In this document: positions 35,537 through 45,011 of the stretch, piece after piece | Position numbering within the stretch: position 1 is the first letter of the stretch | Layout of the letters: every line of letters starts with the position of its first letter | Source: JAPEKQ01 sp964516845 | GTDB lineage: Bacteria; Joyebacterota; Joyebacteria; Joyebacterales; Joyebacteraceae | Length of the DNA stretch: 64,000 nucleotides | Direction of reading: 5' to 3' | Assembly: GCA_964516845.1 (NCBI GenBank) | Contig: CAZEXP010000006.1 | Coordinates: forward strand, 1 to 64,000 | The notes under the pieces: model-generated | Database searches by the model: none | What the model was told of the DNA's origin: nothing | Seen by the model: the letters and a program-made list of their open reading frames with translations, nothing else | Program-made: the position numbers and the translations under genes

Positions 35537-36709
35537 ATGAGCGTGCTCACTGCGATCGACGACGGCGGAGACCCCGGGGCGCGTGATAGCGGGACGCGTG
35601 GCGGTGAGGCGCATGATAGCGAGGCGTGTGGCGGGAGTGCGTGCACAGGGAGTGCTGTGCCGCTTCCGCAGAGCGGGATCGCCGTCGTCCGGCTGAGCTC
35701 GATCGGCGACATCGTCCTGACCGAGCCTGTGGTCGCGGCTCTCAGACGCGCCTACCCGGATGCCGAGATAGCGTTCGTCGTGAAGAGCCGCTATCGCGAA
35801 CTTGTCGACGCTCACCCTGACATCACGCGCGTCCACGAGCTTTCAGGTTCTTCGCTCGCCTCGCTCAGGAAGCTCTGTTCGGAACTCAGGTCCCACCGAT
35901 ACTCCACCGTGGTCGACCTTCATCACAACCAGCGCAGCATGGTCCTCGGCGCGTGCGCCAGATCATCGATCGTGACGACCTATCGGAAGCGCGAGCCCGG
36001 GGATGCCGCACGCGTGCGGTTTGCGCGCCGGCCGTTCCGCGCGAGCAAACGACTGGTTGCGAGGTATCTCGAGAGTCTCAAACCGCTGGGCGTCGGCGCG
36101 GAGCGCGATCGGCCGCGGCTGTTCGTGTCCGAGGCGGCGGGAGCAGCGGCCCGGGGCCGACTTCTGGAGTGGGGAGTCGGCGATCAGGCGTTCGCGGCAG
36201 TGGCCCCGGCTGCGCTGTGGGAGACCAAGCGCTGGCCCGCCGCGCGCTTCGCCGCTGTCGCATCCGGGCTTGCCCGGGAACACGGGCTCGACATTCTTCT
36301 TGTGGGATCGAGCGCCGATCGCGGGCTCTGTGAGGGCCTGCTCCAAAGCGTGGATGCCGGGTCGCGGCGTGTCGTCAACGCTGCGGGCGTCATCGGACTC
36401 GGGGAGCTTGCTGGTGTTCTCGGAGCCGCCCGCGTGTTCGTCGGCAACGACACCGGGCCGATGCACATGGCGATGGCGCGCGGGACGCCGACGGTGGCGA
36501 TCTTCGGCCCGACCGATCCGGGGCAGTTCGACTTCTCCGACGACGCCGTCGTCTACGCCGACCTCAAGTGCAGCGCATGCTCGTTCTACGGAACGGCGAC
36601 CTGCCGTCTCGGCCATTGGGACTGCATGAACGGGATAGCCGCGGAGACGGTCCTCGCGGCGGCGGTCGAGCTCATGGAACGGCGACCGTCGCGCGTCGAA
36701 AGGTCGTGA
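35537..36709 (+). CDS. GT9 lipopolysaccharide heptosyltransferase-like protein
   Basis: A 390-residue GT9 enzyme that should transfer heptose from ADP-heptose to the LPS inner core. After a low-complexity N-terminal stretch of about 45 residues it starts IAVVRLSSIGDIVLTEPVV, and it has APAALWETKRWPAARFAAV and FVGNDTGPMHMAMARGTPT, all typical. A Cys pair near the C terminus (KCSACSFYGTATC) is also common in the family. The start could be ATG 35537 or GTG 35543 (better spaced from GGGAG), or GTG 35657 after the repeats. Its stop overlaps the next start (TGATG at 36707-36711). Confidence 0.88.
   Translation: MSVLTAIDDGGDPGARDSGTRGGEAHDSEACGGSACTGSAVPLPQSGIAVVRLSSIGDIVLTEPVVAALRRAYPDAEIAFVVKSRYRELVDAHPDITRVHELSGSSLASLRKLCSELRSHRYSTVVDLHHNQRSMVLGACARSSIVTTYRKREPGDAARVRFARRPFRASKRLVARYLESLKPLGVGAERDRPRLFVSEAAGAAARGRLLEWGVGDQAFAAVAPAALWETKRWPAARFAAVASGLAREHGLDILLVGSSADRGLCEGLLQSVDAGSRRVVNAAGVIGLGELAGVLGAARVFVGNDTGPMHMAMARGTPTVAIFGPTDPGQFDFSDDAVVYADLKCSACSFYGTATCRLGHWDCMNGIAAETVLAAAVELMERRPSRVERS
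35581..35640 (+). repeat. 30-base imperfect tandem repeat in the N-terminal extension of a GT9 gene
   Basis: Two 30-base units, 22 of 30 positions identical, encoding ARDSGTRGGE and AHDSEACGGS ahead of the conserved enzyme domain. Confidence 0.65.
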
Positions 36710-37794
36710 TGAGAGTACTCGTCATCCAGACCGCGTTTCTCGGTGACATGATCCTGACGCTGCCGTTGCTGAACCTCCTGCGCTCGAGCGGCGCGGCGTC
36801 TGAACTTGCGGTCCTGGCGGCGCCGGCGGGAGCGCGGCTGCTGGAGACGCAGGGCATCGCCGACGCGATCATCGAGTTCGACAAGCGGCATGGCGACAGC
36901 GGCCCGGCAGGCACGCTGCGCGTGTCCCGGGCGGCTCGCGCGTTCGGGGCGGATGCGGTCCTGGTGCCTCATCGCTCATTCAGGAGCGCGGCGATCGCGG
37001 CGATGACCGGCGCGCCCCGACGCATCGGGTTCGACGAGAGCGGGGGGCGGGCGCTGCTGACGCAGACCGTCGCGTACCGGGTGCGCGGACACGAGATCGA
37101 GCGGGTCGCGTCTCTCGCGACCGCGCTCGGCGTCTCGCTTCCGGATGGACATATCCCTTTTCATATCCTGGTCCCGGAGGACGCGGTGCGCCGGCTCGAG
37201 CAGCGGTTCGGGGAGCAGCTTGGGGAGCGGGGTGCGCATCAGTCGCTCCAGCAGCCCCGCACCGAAGCCCCGGGTCGCCTCGCGGTGCTGGCCCCCGGAA
37301 GTCGTTGGGCGACCAAGCGGTGGCCCGCGGATCGATACGGGTCACTTGCGGACCGGCTCGCATCGGACGGTTTCACGGTGGCGCTCGCCGGTGGACCAGG
37401 GGACCGTGAGATCGCGGCGGATGTGGTATCGAGCGCCCGGGTCGACGTGCTCGACCTGAGCGGAAGACTCGACACGGGAGAGTGGCTGGCTCTGGTTGAC
37501 CGGAGCACCGTCCTCGTCTCGAACGACTCGGCCGCGGCGCACGTGGCCGCGGGCGTCGGAGTTCCGGTCGTGGCGATCTTCGGGCCTACGGTGCCCGAAC
37601 AGGGGTTTGCGCCGTACGCCGATTGCGCGCGCGTCGTGGCCTCGGAACTCGATTGCAGGCCTTGCGGGCGGCACGGCGCCGACCGCTGTGCGCGGGGGAC
37701 ACTTCAGTGCATGACCGACATCGATGTGGAGAAGGTCCACGGTGAAATCCTCGGTCTGCTCGAGAGTGGAGCGCGTCGAACGAACGGATTGTGA
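36709..37794 (+). CDS. waaF: Lipopolysaccharide heptosyltransferase II-like protein
   Basis: A 361-residue GT9 enzyme. Motifs are MRVLVIQTAFLGDMILTLPL, APGSRWATKRWPADRYGSLA, VSNDSAAAHVAAGVGVPVVA and IFGPTVPEQGFAPY, with the C-terminal cysteines DCRPCGRHGADRC. These match WaaF, which adds the second heptose of the inner core, more than WaaC. It starts at ATG 36709, overlapping the stop of the previous GT9 gene. The exact acceptor cannot be proved from sequence, so the symbol is provisional. Confidence 0.85.
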   Translation: MRVLVIQTAFLGDMILTLPLLNLLRSSGAASELAVLAAPAGARLLETQGIADAIIEFDKRHGDSGPAGTLRVSRAARAFGADAVLVPHRSFRSAAIAAMTGAPRRIGFDESGGRALLTQTVAYRVRGHEIERVASLATALGVSLPDGHIPFHILVPEDAVRRLEQRFGEQLGERGAHQSLQQPRTEAPGRLAVLAPGSRWATKRWPADRYGSLADRLASDGFTVALAGGPGDREIAADVVSSARVDVLDLSGRLDTGEWLALVDRSTVLVSNDSAAAHVAAGVGVPVVAIFGPTVPEQGFAPYADCARVVASELDCRPCGRHGADRCARGTLQCMTDIDVEKVHGEILGLLESGARRTNGL

Positions 37795-37808
37795 GCAGGG
37801 GGACCTGA

Positions 37809-38936
37809 TTGCGCACGCTCGTCGTCACCGACTCGATGATATGGAACGCTGAGACGGAGTACGCGCTGGCCGTGGCGGGCGCCGAGGCGGCGATGGGCTT
37901 CGAGGTGTCGCTGGCCGCTCCCGGCGGGAGCGTGGCGCTCGCGAAGGCGCCGACGGGCGTCGCGACGCACGTGCTTCCCGGCGCATCGCTCTCGCGGTCG
38001 CCCGCGGATCTCCTTGCGGCGTGTCGCTGGATCTCGAGTCGCACGCTGGATTCGCCGGGCGCGATCGTGCACAGCTCGCGCTCTTCCGCGCACGTCGCCG
38101 TCGCGCTCGCCAGGTCCGGATCGACGAAGCTCGTTCACCTGCGCGGCGGCGCGGTGCCGCCGTCGGCGGGGGCGCTCAACCGGTACCTGTACCGTCGCCG
38201 GACCGACGCGGTCATCGCATCGTCGGGGCGGATTGAATCGTGGGTACGCGAGCGGCTCGGTGTGCGCGAGGAACGGGTCTTCACGATCTACCTGCCGATC
38301 GATATTGAACGGTTCGCGGCCGGCGGCGACGGCGCCGGCGTCAGACGTGAGTTCGACATCGCTGCCGGATCCCCGCTTGTTGTGAACGTGGCGCGCCTGG
38401 CTCCCATCAAGGGGCACGCCGTGCTGCTTGAGGCGTGGAGCCGCGTCGTGGGCAAGTATCCGTCCGCAGTGCTCCTGCTCATCGGCGAACCATGGTCGGG
38501 GCAGCCGGAGGGGCTCGCGGCGCGAGCCGGGGAACTCGGTGTGTCGTCGAACGTCCGGTTCGCGGGGAGACGGGACGACGTTCCCTCTGTTCTGGCGGCC
38601 GCCGATGTCTGCGTCTGTTCGTCCGTGGGGAGTGAGGAGAACTCCCGGGCGGTCAGCGAGTACATGGCCGCGGGTCGTCCGGTCGTCGCGACGAACGTCG
38701 GTGTCATCCCCGAGCTTGTCGTCGATGGCGGGACCGGCCTGCTTGTGGAACCGGTCGACGTCGGCGCGCTGGCGGAAGGGCTCGCGCAGCTCCTCGACGA
38801 TCCGGATCGCGCGGCGAAGATGGGTGCGTCGGGGGCCGTGCGAGCGCGCGAGCTCCTGTCCCGAGAGGCGTTCGCCTCCGGGCTGGCCGGTGTGCTGGCC
38901 GCAGTCGGGGCTGCCGACGAGGGGACGCGATCGTGA
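37809..38936 (+). CDS. GT4-family glycosyltransferase
   Basis: A 375-residue GT-B enzyme. The C-terminal donor domain has VVNVARLAPIKGHAVLLEAW and VCVCSSVGSEENSRAVSEYM ahead of AAGRPVVATNVGVIPELV, with the E-x7-E-like motif of GT4. The start is TTG 37809 preceded by AGGGGGA. It lies in the LPS core operon, 14 bases after waaF, and its end overlaps the next GT4 gene at GTGA. The N-terminal acceptor domain is not diagnostic, so the linkage made is unknown; an outer-core sugar is most likely. Confidence 0.85.
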   Translation: MRTLVVTDSMIWNAETEYALAVAGAEAAMGFEVSLAAPGGSVALAKAPTGVATHVLPGASLSRSPADLLAACRWISSRTLDSPGAIVHSSRSSAHVAVALARSGSTKLVHLRGGAVPPSAGALNRYLYRRRTDAVIASSGRIESWVRERLGVREERVFTIYLPIDIERFAAGGDGAGVRREFDIAAGSPLVVNVARLAPIKGHAVLLEAWSRVVGKYPSAVLLLIGEPWSGQPEGLAARAGELGVSSNVRFAGRRDDVPSVLAAADVCVCSSVGSEENSRAVSEYMAAGRPVVATNVGVIPELVVDGGTGLLVEPVDVGALAEGLAQLLDDPDRAAKMGASGAVRARELLSREAFASGLAGVLAAVGAADEGTRS

Positions 38937-40042
38937 GGATCTGCTTCGTCAATTCGCTCAGGACATTCGGGGGTGGCGAGCGATGGCTGCTCGAGGCGGC
39001 CGCCGGCCTCGCCTCACGAGGGCACACGATCACCGTGGTGGCCCGGGCGGAGAGCGCCCTGGCGACTCGTGCGCGCCGTGCGGGATACGACACGCTCGAA
39101 CTGCCGATGCGCGGTGACGGGGACCCGACCTCGATTCTGCCCCTGGCGAGCTGGTTCCGGTCGACGCGCTGCGACATCGCGAGCGTCAACGTCCAGCGCG
39201 CCGTGCGGGTCGGCGTGGTCGCGGCCCGTATCGCCCGCGTGCCCGGCGTCGTCGAGCGCCGCGGGTTGCTCTTTCCGGTCAAGCCGTCCGCCCTCAACCG
39301 GTTCATGTATCGGAGGCTGGTGACGCGCGTCATCGCGAACTGCTCGGCGATCGCGGCGGACCTTGCGGCCGGCGGTGTGGTTCCGGCGGACCGCATCGTC
39401 GTCATTCCGAACGGGATTGATCCCAAACGCGTGACTACGGGAGAGGGTGCGAAGCTCCGGGCGGAACTGTGTCTCGCGGCCGACACGCCGACGGTCGTCG
39501 TGATCGGCCGGCTCGTCCCGGACAAGGGGCACGAGGTCGCGCTCGCGGCCTTCGCGAAGATCGTGGAGCGCGAACCGCGCGCGCAGCTGCTCGTGGCGGG
39601 GACCGGGAAGCTCAGACAGCAGCTCAGGACGATGGCGGAGGAGACGCTTCCCGAGGGCAGCTGGCGATTTCTCGGACACCGGAGCGACATCGGCGCCGTG
39701 CTCGCGGCGGGAAGCGTCGTGCTCGTCTCCAGTTTCCGCGAGGGCATGCCTCACGTCGTGCTCGAGGCCATGGCGGCCGGAACACCGATCGTGGCGACCG
39801 GTGTCGCGGGCATTCCCGAGATGATCGAGCACGGGCGGGATGGGTTGCTCGTGCAGCCCGGCGATCCTGACGCGGCAGTCGAGGCGGTGCTGCGGATGTT
39901 GGGTGATCGCGCGGGCGCGAGCGCGATGGCTGAGTCCGCAGGACGCCGCGTGCGGGAGGAGTTCTCGCTCGACATGATGATCGATCGTGTTGAGGCGTGT
40001 TTCGCAGAGGCCGTGGGTCGAGGGAAGGGGGGAGAGCAATGA
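38933..40042 (+). CDS. GT4-family glycosyltransferase
   Basis: A 369-residue GT-B enzyme starting MRICFVNSLRTFGGGERWLL, a common GT4 opening. The donor domain has VIGRLVPDKGHEVALAAFAK, LGHRSDIGAVLAAGSVVLVS and SFREGMPHVVLEAMAAGTPI. GTG 38933 overlaps the stop of the preceding gene, and its end overlaps the next GT9 gene at ATGA. It probably adds a core sugar together with its neighbour, to which it is related but not identical. The donor is unknown. Confidence 0.86.
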   Translation: MRICFVNSLRTFGGGERWLLEAAAGLASRGHTITVVARAESALATRARRAGYDTLELPMRGDGDPTSILPLASWFRSTRCDIASVNVQRAVRVGVVAARIARVPGVVERRGLLFPVKPSALNRFMYRRLVTRVIANCSAIAADLAAGGVVPADRIVVIPNGIDPKRVTTGEGAKLRAELCLAADTPTVVVIGRLVPDKGHEVALAAFAKIVEREPRAQLLVAGTGKLRQQLRTMAEETLPEGSWRFLGHRSDIGAVLAAGSVVLVSSFREGMPHVVLEAMAAGTPIVATGVAGIPEMIEHGRDGLLVQPGDPDAAVEAVLRMLGDRAGASAMAESAGRRVREEFSLDMMIDRVEACFAEAVGRGKGGEQ

Positions 40043-41112
40043 AATCCCGGACCTTCCACCCGGAGGGCGTCAGGTCGATCCTCGTGATGCGGCTGTATTT
40101 CCTCGGCGACGTCGTTCTCTCGACCCCGGTCCTGGAGGCGCTCAAGCGCCGCTTCCCCGACGCCAGGCTGACGGTCCTTGCGAAGAAACGCGCCGCCGGC
40201 GTTCTTACCGCCAACCCGAATGTCGATGAGATCGTCCTGTACGACGCCGTCGCCGACTACCACATGCCGCGACATCAGTGGAGGCTCGCGCGTCGCCTCC
40301 GGCGCGAGCGGTTCGACCTTGCCGTCGACCTCTCGGGGAACCTGCTGAGTTCATGGCTTCTCTGGGTGGCCGACCCGGGATATCGCGTCGGGTTCAACCA
40401 CGCGGGGTTCCCGCGCCTTCTCGATCACCGCATCCCGTATGTCACGGATGGCAGCGTCGTGGAGCATCTGCTTTCGGCCGTCGAGCCGCTGGGTGCGACC
40501 GCCGAACCGCTGCCCAGGATCTATCTGACCGACGAGGAGCGGACCGCGGCGACGGAGCTGCTCGAGCGCGAGGGCGTTGGGCGAAACGAGCCGTTCGCGG
40601 TGCTGGCACCGGGCGCCAACTGGGAGTACCGACGATGGCCCGCGGAGCGGCACGCGGCGCTGGCTCGTCTTCTCGCGAGCGAGGACGGGATCCGGAGTGT
40701 TCTGACCGGCGGGGACGAGGATGAGGAGATCTGCGCAGGCGTCGCGGCGGCGTCCGATGGGAGCGCGCTGAGCCTGGCCGGGCGGCTCGACGTGCGAGGC
40801 CTCGCGGCGACGGCCGAACGGGCCGTGCTGTTCGTCGGAAGCGACAGCGGACCGATGCATATTGCAGCCGCCGTGGGCACGCCGGTGGTAGCGCTCTTCG
40901 GACCGAACACGCCGGACCGCTTCGCACCCCGTGGCTCGGCCTCGCGTGTGATCAGACACGAGTACCCCTGCTCGCCGTGCGACCAGAAGCAGTGCGTGCG
41001 CCCGGATGATCCCTGTATGGCGGCCATCACGGTGGGCGAGGTTCATGAGGCGGCGCGCGAGCTTCTGCGCGCGACGGAATCGGGCGGGACCGGAGGTGGA
41101 CGCGATGACTGA
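40039..41112 (+). CDS. GT9 heptosyltransferase-like protein
   Basis: A 357-residue GT9 protein with a complete set of motifs: SILVMRLYFLGDVVLSTPVL, APGANWEYRRWPAERHAAL, FVGSDSGPMHIAAAVGTPVV, FGPNTPDRFAP and a C-terminal Cys cluster (YPCSPCDQKQC). It resembles WaaC/WaaF/WaaQ enzymes that transfer heptose in the inner core. ATG 40039 follows GGGGGGAG and overlaps the preceding stop. It is the fourth GT9-like gene of the operon. Which heptose position it serves is unknown. Confidence 0.87.
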   Translation: MKSRTFHPEGVRSILVMRLYFLGDVVLSTPVLEALKRRFPDARLTVLAKKRAAGVLTANPNVDEIVLYDAVADYHMPRHQWRLARRLRRERFDLAVDLSGNLLSSWLLWVADPGYRVGFNHAGFPRLLDHRIPYVTDGSVVEHLLSAVEPLGATAEPLPRIYLTDEERTAATELLEREGVGRNEPFAVLAPGANWEYRRWPAERHAALARLLASEDGIRSVLTGGDEDEEICAGVAAASDGSALSLAGRLDVRGLAATAERAVLFVGSDSGPMHIAAAVGTPVVALFGPNTPDRFAPRGSASRVIRHEYPCSPCDQKQCVRPDDPCMAAITVGEVHEAARELLRATESGGTGGGRDD

Positions 41113-42373
41113 TCGGGAGACGGGGTCAGCCGTCCGCGGGGTCCCTCCGATACGCCATGACATCATCTGCATGTCGACCAACCACTGGACCGGACTGCCG
41201 ACGAGCAAGCAGAGTCTCATGCTCGAAATGGCGCGCTCGGTCCGTGTGCTCTACGTCGAACCACCGCTCGACATCTTCTCCGTGGTCGGACGCCGCCGAA
41301 GGTGGCCGAAGCTCAGAGGACTCAGGCAGGTGCATCCCAACCTGTGGGTCCTCTCGCCGGTGGCGTTCTCGGTGTCATCCCGGCCCGCGGTGCGGACGAG
41401 GAGCACCGAGCGGCTTCTCCCGCGAGTGGCAGCGGCGGCCGAGCGGCTGGGGCTGGGGGACAGAGTCCTCTGGTGCTTCGCTCCCGAACATGCGGTGCTT
41501 GCCGGCAGGCTCGGCGAATGCGCCCTGGTCTACAGCGCGGCTGATGAGCCTGCGGCGTTCAGCACGGCGCCGGACGCGACACGGGAGACGGAGCGGCGCA
41601 TGCTCGGCGTGGCCGATCTCGTCCTCGTGGTGTCCGAGGCGCTCCTCGATGCGCGGTCGGACCACCCAAACGCGCACCGACTTCCGAACGCGGCCGACGT
41701 GCCGCACTTCAAGAGGGCACTCGCGGGTGACGCCGAGGCCGGCGACGCGGAGTTCATCGCGGCGCTCGGCGGCACCCCCGCACCGATGGATCTCGTGAAC
41801 GTGCGTCGTCCCGTGATCATGTACGGGGGAGCCGCCTACGGTTGGTTCGACTTCGATCTCCTCCGGGAGGTCGCGGACCTGAGGCCAGGCTGGATGATCG
41901 TGCTGGTCGGGCCCGGCGGGACCGGGGAACGTCTCCCCGCGAACGTCGTCCGGCTGGGGCGCCGGCCGTACGACGAGTTCCCGCGATACGTGGCGTCGTG
42001 CGATGTGGCCATCATCCCATGGCGTGACGGGCTCTTCGCGCGGAACGCCGACCCGATAGTCCTCTATCAGTATCTGCTGTGCGGCAAGCCGGTCGTGGCG
42101 ACGCCGTTTCCGGCGGCGCTCGAACGCGGGGGACTGGTCGCGACGGCGCGGGATCCCATGGAGTTCGTGAACGCCGTCGAGCGAGCGCTGTCCGACCGTG
42201 ACCATCTTGCTCATAGTGCCGAACGGACGGCGTTCGGTCTCGCCAATACCTGGCAGGACCGGGCCGCGCGGGCGGCCCTGCTCATCGAGTCCGCCGTGAG
42301 CATGCGGACGGGCTCGCCTGGACGGGAGGCGCAGGGCGACGCGGCGCCGTCGGAATCCGGGGAATCCGTATGA
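41105..42373 (+). CDS. Glycosyltransferase, GT4-like
   Basis: A 422-residue protein. The N terminus IICMSTNHWTGLPTSKQSLM and LYVEPPLDIFSVV resembles transferases that act on cell-surface polymers (TuaH-like group). The C-terminal half has IVLVGPGGTGERLPANVVRL, LGRRPYDEFPRYVASCDVAI and IVLYQYLLCGKPVVATPFP, consistent with GT4 donor binding. It starts inside the preceding gene (ATG 41105) and ends overlapping the O-antigen-ligase-like gene at ATGA, so it belongs to the core operon. The sugar donor and acceptor are not evident. Confidence 0.8.
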   Translation: MTDRETGSAVRGVPPIRHDIICMSTNHWTGLPTSKQSLMLEMARSVRVLYVEPPLDIFSVVGRRRRWPKLRGLRQVHPNLWVLSPVAFSVSSRPAVRTRSTERLLPRVAAAAERLGLGDRVLWCFAPEHAVLAGRLGECALVYSAADEPAAFSTAPDATRETERRMLGVADLVLVVSEALLDARSDHPNAHRLPNAADVPHFKRALAGDAEAGDAEFIAALGGTPAPMDLVNVRRPVIMYGGAAYGWFDFDLLREVADLRPGWMIVLVGPGGTGERLPANVVRLGRRPYDEFPRYVASCDVAIIPWRDGLFARNADPIVLYQYLLCGKPVVATPFPAALERGGLVATARDPMEFVNAVERALSDRDHLAHSAERTAFGLANTWQDRAARAALLIESAVSMRTGSPGREAQGDAAPSESGESV

Positions 42374-43572
42374 CGAAACGCGAGAGGACGGCGAACGTGC
42401 TCGAGGCGCTCCAGTCGTTCGGACTGGTGCTCCTGCTGGTGGCGCTCCCGTACTCGGAGGGACTCAAGACCACAGGGTTGGCGCTGGCGTTCATCGGTTT
42501 CGCCGGGAAGACCCTCATGGGGCGCATGCCCCGGTTCGACGATCCCGTCCTAGCGTGGTCGCTTCTCGCGTATGTCGGGGCGTGTTTCCTTTCGTTCGCG
42601 CTCGCCAGACCCGAGCTGCAGCGTCCGTGGGAACTGCTGACGGTGCTGATGACGACCGCGCCGTTCTTCCTCGCGGCCGACGCGTGTTCCAGGCGTCCCT
42701 CGAGGGCCCTTCTGTTCACGTGGGCGATCCTCACCGGGGCGCTGCTTGCCGGTGCGGCGGCGTACGGCTCGTTCCTGACGGGGTATGAGGAGCGTCTGTC
42801 GCTCGGCTCCATCGAGAACCCGGTGCCCGCCGCGGAGTATCTTGGCATCGCACTGGGCGTGAGCCTTGCGCTCCTGCTCGCCGAGTATCGGGCCGGCGTC
42901 GCCGGACCTCTTCTGGTTCTCACGGCGGGTTTCACCGCCATCCCGCTCGCGATGACGAGTTCGCGGGGCGGCCTCCTGGGCGCCGCGTTCGGGGGCGCGG
43001 CCATCATCGCCGCATCGCTCCGGCGGAGACGCTACGCGATCGTGGCGCTCCTGATAGTCGCGGGTCTGGTCGCGACGTTCGCCGTGGCGCACCCGAACTC
43101 CCGTCTGTTCGTGGGGAGGAACATCACGGCGAGACTCAGCACGTGGCAGCGGAGCGTCGAACTCGTGGCCGAACGGCCGCTAACGGGACATGGGCCGGGT
43201 ATCTACTGGGCGCTCGGCGTAACCTACACCGACCGCGAGGGGGAGGAGCACCAGCTCAACGCTCACAACACGCTCTTCCACACCGCGGCGGAGTGTGGAC
43301 TCGTGGGGGCTGGCGCGCTCGTCGCCTTTCTGGTATTAGCATTACGAGGGGTCGTGCGCTCCGCGCGGGCCGCGAGGCACGCGATCGATCGGGCCGTGGC
43401 GATCGGTGCGCTGGCAGGCATTGTCGCGTCGGTCGTCGCCGGTCTCACCGCTGTGTCGACCGACGCCGAGCCGGGCATGTTGTTCTATGCTCTGGTGGCC
43501 GTCGGCGCCGCGCGCGGTGTGATGTCGGCCACCCCTGATGAAACGGGCACGCGGGTCGGAGGTGAAGCATGA
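42370..43572 (+). CDS. O-antigen ligase/polymerase family membrane protein
   Basis: A 400-residue protein with about ten hydrophobic segments and the Wzy_C/WaaL-type periplasmic loop, with a conserved histidine in NAHNTLFHTAAECGLVGAG near residue 300. Arg residues in RLSTWQRSVELVAERPLTGHG precede it, as in the family. It probably joins O-antigen or another polymer to core-lipid A (WaaL), or it polymerises repeat units (Wzy); the placement in the LPS core operon favours WaaL. A second protein of this family is encoded at 53109-54662. The start overlaps the upstream stop, and the stop overlaps gmhB. Confidence 0.82.
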   Translation: MTKRERTANVLEALQSFGLVLLLVALPYSEGLKTTGLALAFIGFAGKTLMGRMPRFDDPVLAWSLLAYVGACFLSFALARPELQRPWELLTVLMTTAPFFLAADACSRRPSRALLFTWAILTGALLAGAAAYGSFLTGYEERLSLGSIENPVPAAEYLGIALGVSLALLLAEYRAGVAGPLLVLTAGFTAIPLAMTSSRGGLLGAAFGGAAIIAASLRRRRYAIVALLIVAGLVATFAVAHPNSRLFVGRNITARLSTWQRSVELVAERPLTGHGPGIYWALGVTYTDREGEEHQLNAHNTLFHTAAECGLVGAGALVAFLVLALRGVVRSARAARHAIDRAVAIGALAGIVASVVAGLTAVSTDAEPGMLFYALVAVGAARGVMSATPDETGTRVGGEA

Positions 43573-44156
43573 CAGGACGACCGGCACTGTTCCTCGACCG
43601 CGATGGCGTCCTGACCGTCGAGGACAGCTATATCGCGCGGCCTGAGAACCTCAGGCTTGAAGCGGGAGCGGCCGAGGCCGTGCGCACGCTGAATGCGGCG
43701 CATGTGCTCGCCGTCGTAGTGAGCAACCAGTCCGGTGTAGCACGCGGACTGATGACCGAGCAGGATATGGCCGATGTTCACGCGCGGCTGGAACACCTCC
43801 TCACCGAGGATGGTGCGAGACTCGACGCGGCGTACTACTGCCCGAACCATCTGGAGGGTTCCGTCGAACGGTTCAGCCGCGAGGCCTCGTGTCGCAAGCC
43901 CCAGACCGGGATGATCGACGCGGCCGTTCGGGATCTGGGCATCGACCTCTCCGCAAGCGCGATGGTGGGCGATCAGCTCACGGACGTCGAACTCGCGGAA
44001 AGGGTCGGGATCCCGTGTGTACTCGTGGAAACCGGCAAGGGTGTGGTCTCCTTTGAGCAGGCACGGGCCGGAGGGCTGCCGGTCGCGGAGCTGGTCCCGG
44101 GCGTGCTCGACGCGGCGCGGTGGATCGTGGCGCGACTCGAGACGAGGTCATCATGA
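43569..44156 (+). CDS. gmhB: D-glycero-D-manno-heptose 1,7-bisphosphate 7-phosphatase
   Basis: A 195-residue HAD-IIIA phosphatase that removes the 7-phosphate during ADP-heptose synthesis, matching the heptosyltransferases around it. It has the nucleophile motif FLDRDGVLTVED, VVSNQSGVARG (motif II), CRKPQTGMI with the motif III Lys and MVGDQLTDVELA (motif IV). The zinc loop reads YYCPNH...ASCRKP; the usual second C-x-C is only partly recognisable. It overlaps genes on both sides by 4 bases. Histidinol phosphatase is a related alternative but the context fits heptose. No gmhA or hldE gene is in the window. Confidence 0.88.
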   Translation: MTGRPALFLDRDGVLTVEDSYIARPENLRLEAGAAEAVRTLNAAHVLAVVVSNQSGVARGLMTEQDMADVHARLEHLLTEDGARLDAAYYCPNHLEGSVERFSREASCRKPQTGMIDAAVRDLGIDLSASAMVGDQLTDVELAERVGIPCVLVETGKGVVSFEQARAGGLPVAELVPGVLDAARWIVARLETRSS

Positions 44157-44974
44157 AAGTGATTCTGACATCAGCTCTCATTCTGCTGACCGCCCTCGGG
44201 TCCGCCGGCTTGGAGACGGGAGTGCTCGGTGAGGACACGGGGACGGGCGCGCAGCGCATCCCCGCGCTCTCAGCCGACGGCACGGTGAGCGTGCCTCCGT
44301 TCGGCGTTGGGGAGCGACTCACCTTCGAGATCGGGTACGGTTTCGTTGACGCCGGCACCGCGGTGCTGGGGATCCCGGAGCTCGTCGAGCACCGGGGGCG
44401 CAGCTGTTACCGCATCCTCTCGGTCGCCGAATCGAACTCGTTCATATCCGCATTCTTCCCGGTCCGGGATGTGGCGGAGTCGTATCTCGACGCGCGGGAT
44501 CTCATCTCACGCCGCTTCGAGAAGAACCTCCGGGAGGGGAATTTCCGGGCGCATGATCTCGTCGAGTTCGACCACGAGCGACAGGTCGCCGTCTACCCCG
44601 ATCGGAAAGAGGTCATGCCTCTCGCGGCGGAGGCCCAGGACATCCTCTCATCGCTCTACACGGTGCGCATGATGGACCTCGAGGTCGGTCGCTCCGTGTT
44701 CATTGAGAACCACGCGGACCGAAAGAACTACCCGCTTGAGATCCTGGTCCTGAGAAGAGAGCGCGTGAGCGTTCCGGCCGGGCGTTTCGACTGTATCGTC
44801 GTGGAGCCGCGGATGCGCGGCGCGGGTCTCTTCAGCCACAAGGGGAGGCTCTGGGTGTGGTTGACCGATGACGAGCTTCATCTCCCTGTGTTGATGCGGA
44901 GCAAGGTCGTCATAGGTTCCGTGTCGGCGGAGCTCTCCGCCTATGTGCTCGCGGACGGATCCCGACTGGACTGA
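44153..44974 (+). CDS. DUF3108 domain-containing exported protein
   Basis: A 273-residue protein with an N-terminal signal sequence (ILTSALILLTALGSAG). The remainder is the DUF3108 domain, seen from FGVGERLTFEIGYGFVDAG through ESYLDARDLISRRFEKNLREG to PVLMRSKVVIGSVSAEL. It should be a periplasmic lipid-binding-like beta protein; no function is established for the family. ATG 44153 overlaps the gmhB stop, so it belongs to the LPS core operon and may help handle LPS intermediates. Confidence 0.84.
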   Translation: MKVILTSALILLTALGSAGLETGVLGEDTGTGAQRIPALSADGTVSVPPFGVGERLTFEIGYGFVDAGTAVLGIPELVEHRGRSCYRILSVAESNSFISAFFPVRDVAESYLDARDLISRRFEKNLREGNFRAHDLVEFDHERQVAVYPDRKEVMPLAAEAQDILSSLYTVRMMDLEVGRSVFIENHADRKNYPLEILVLRRERVSVPAGRFDCIVVEPRMRGAGLFSHKGRLWVWLTDDELHLPVLMRSKVVIGSVSAELSAYVLADGSRLD

Positions 44975-45011
44975 CAACTCATCTCTTTGCGGCAAGGCTG
45001 AAGGAGGACAC

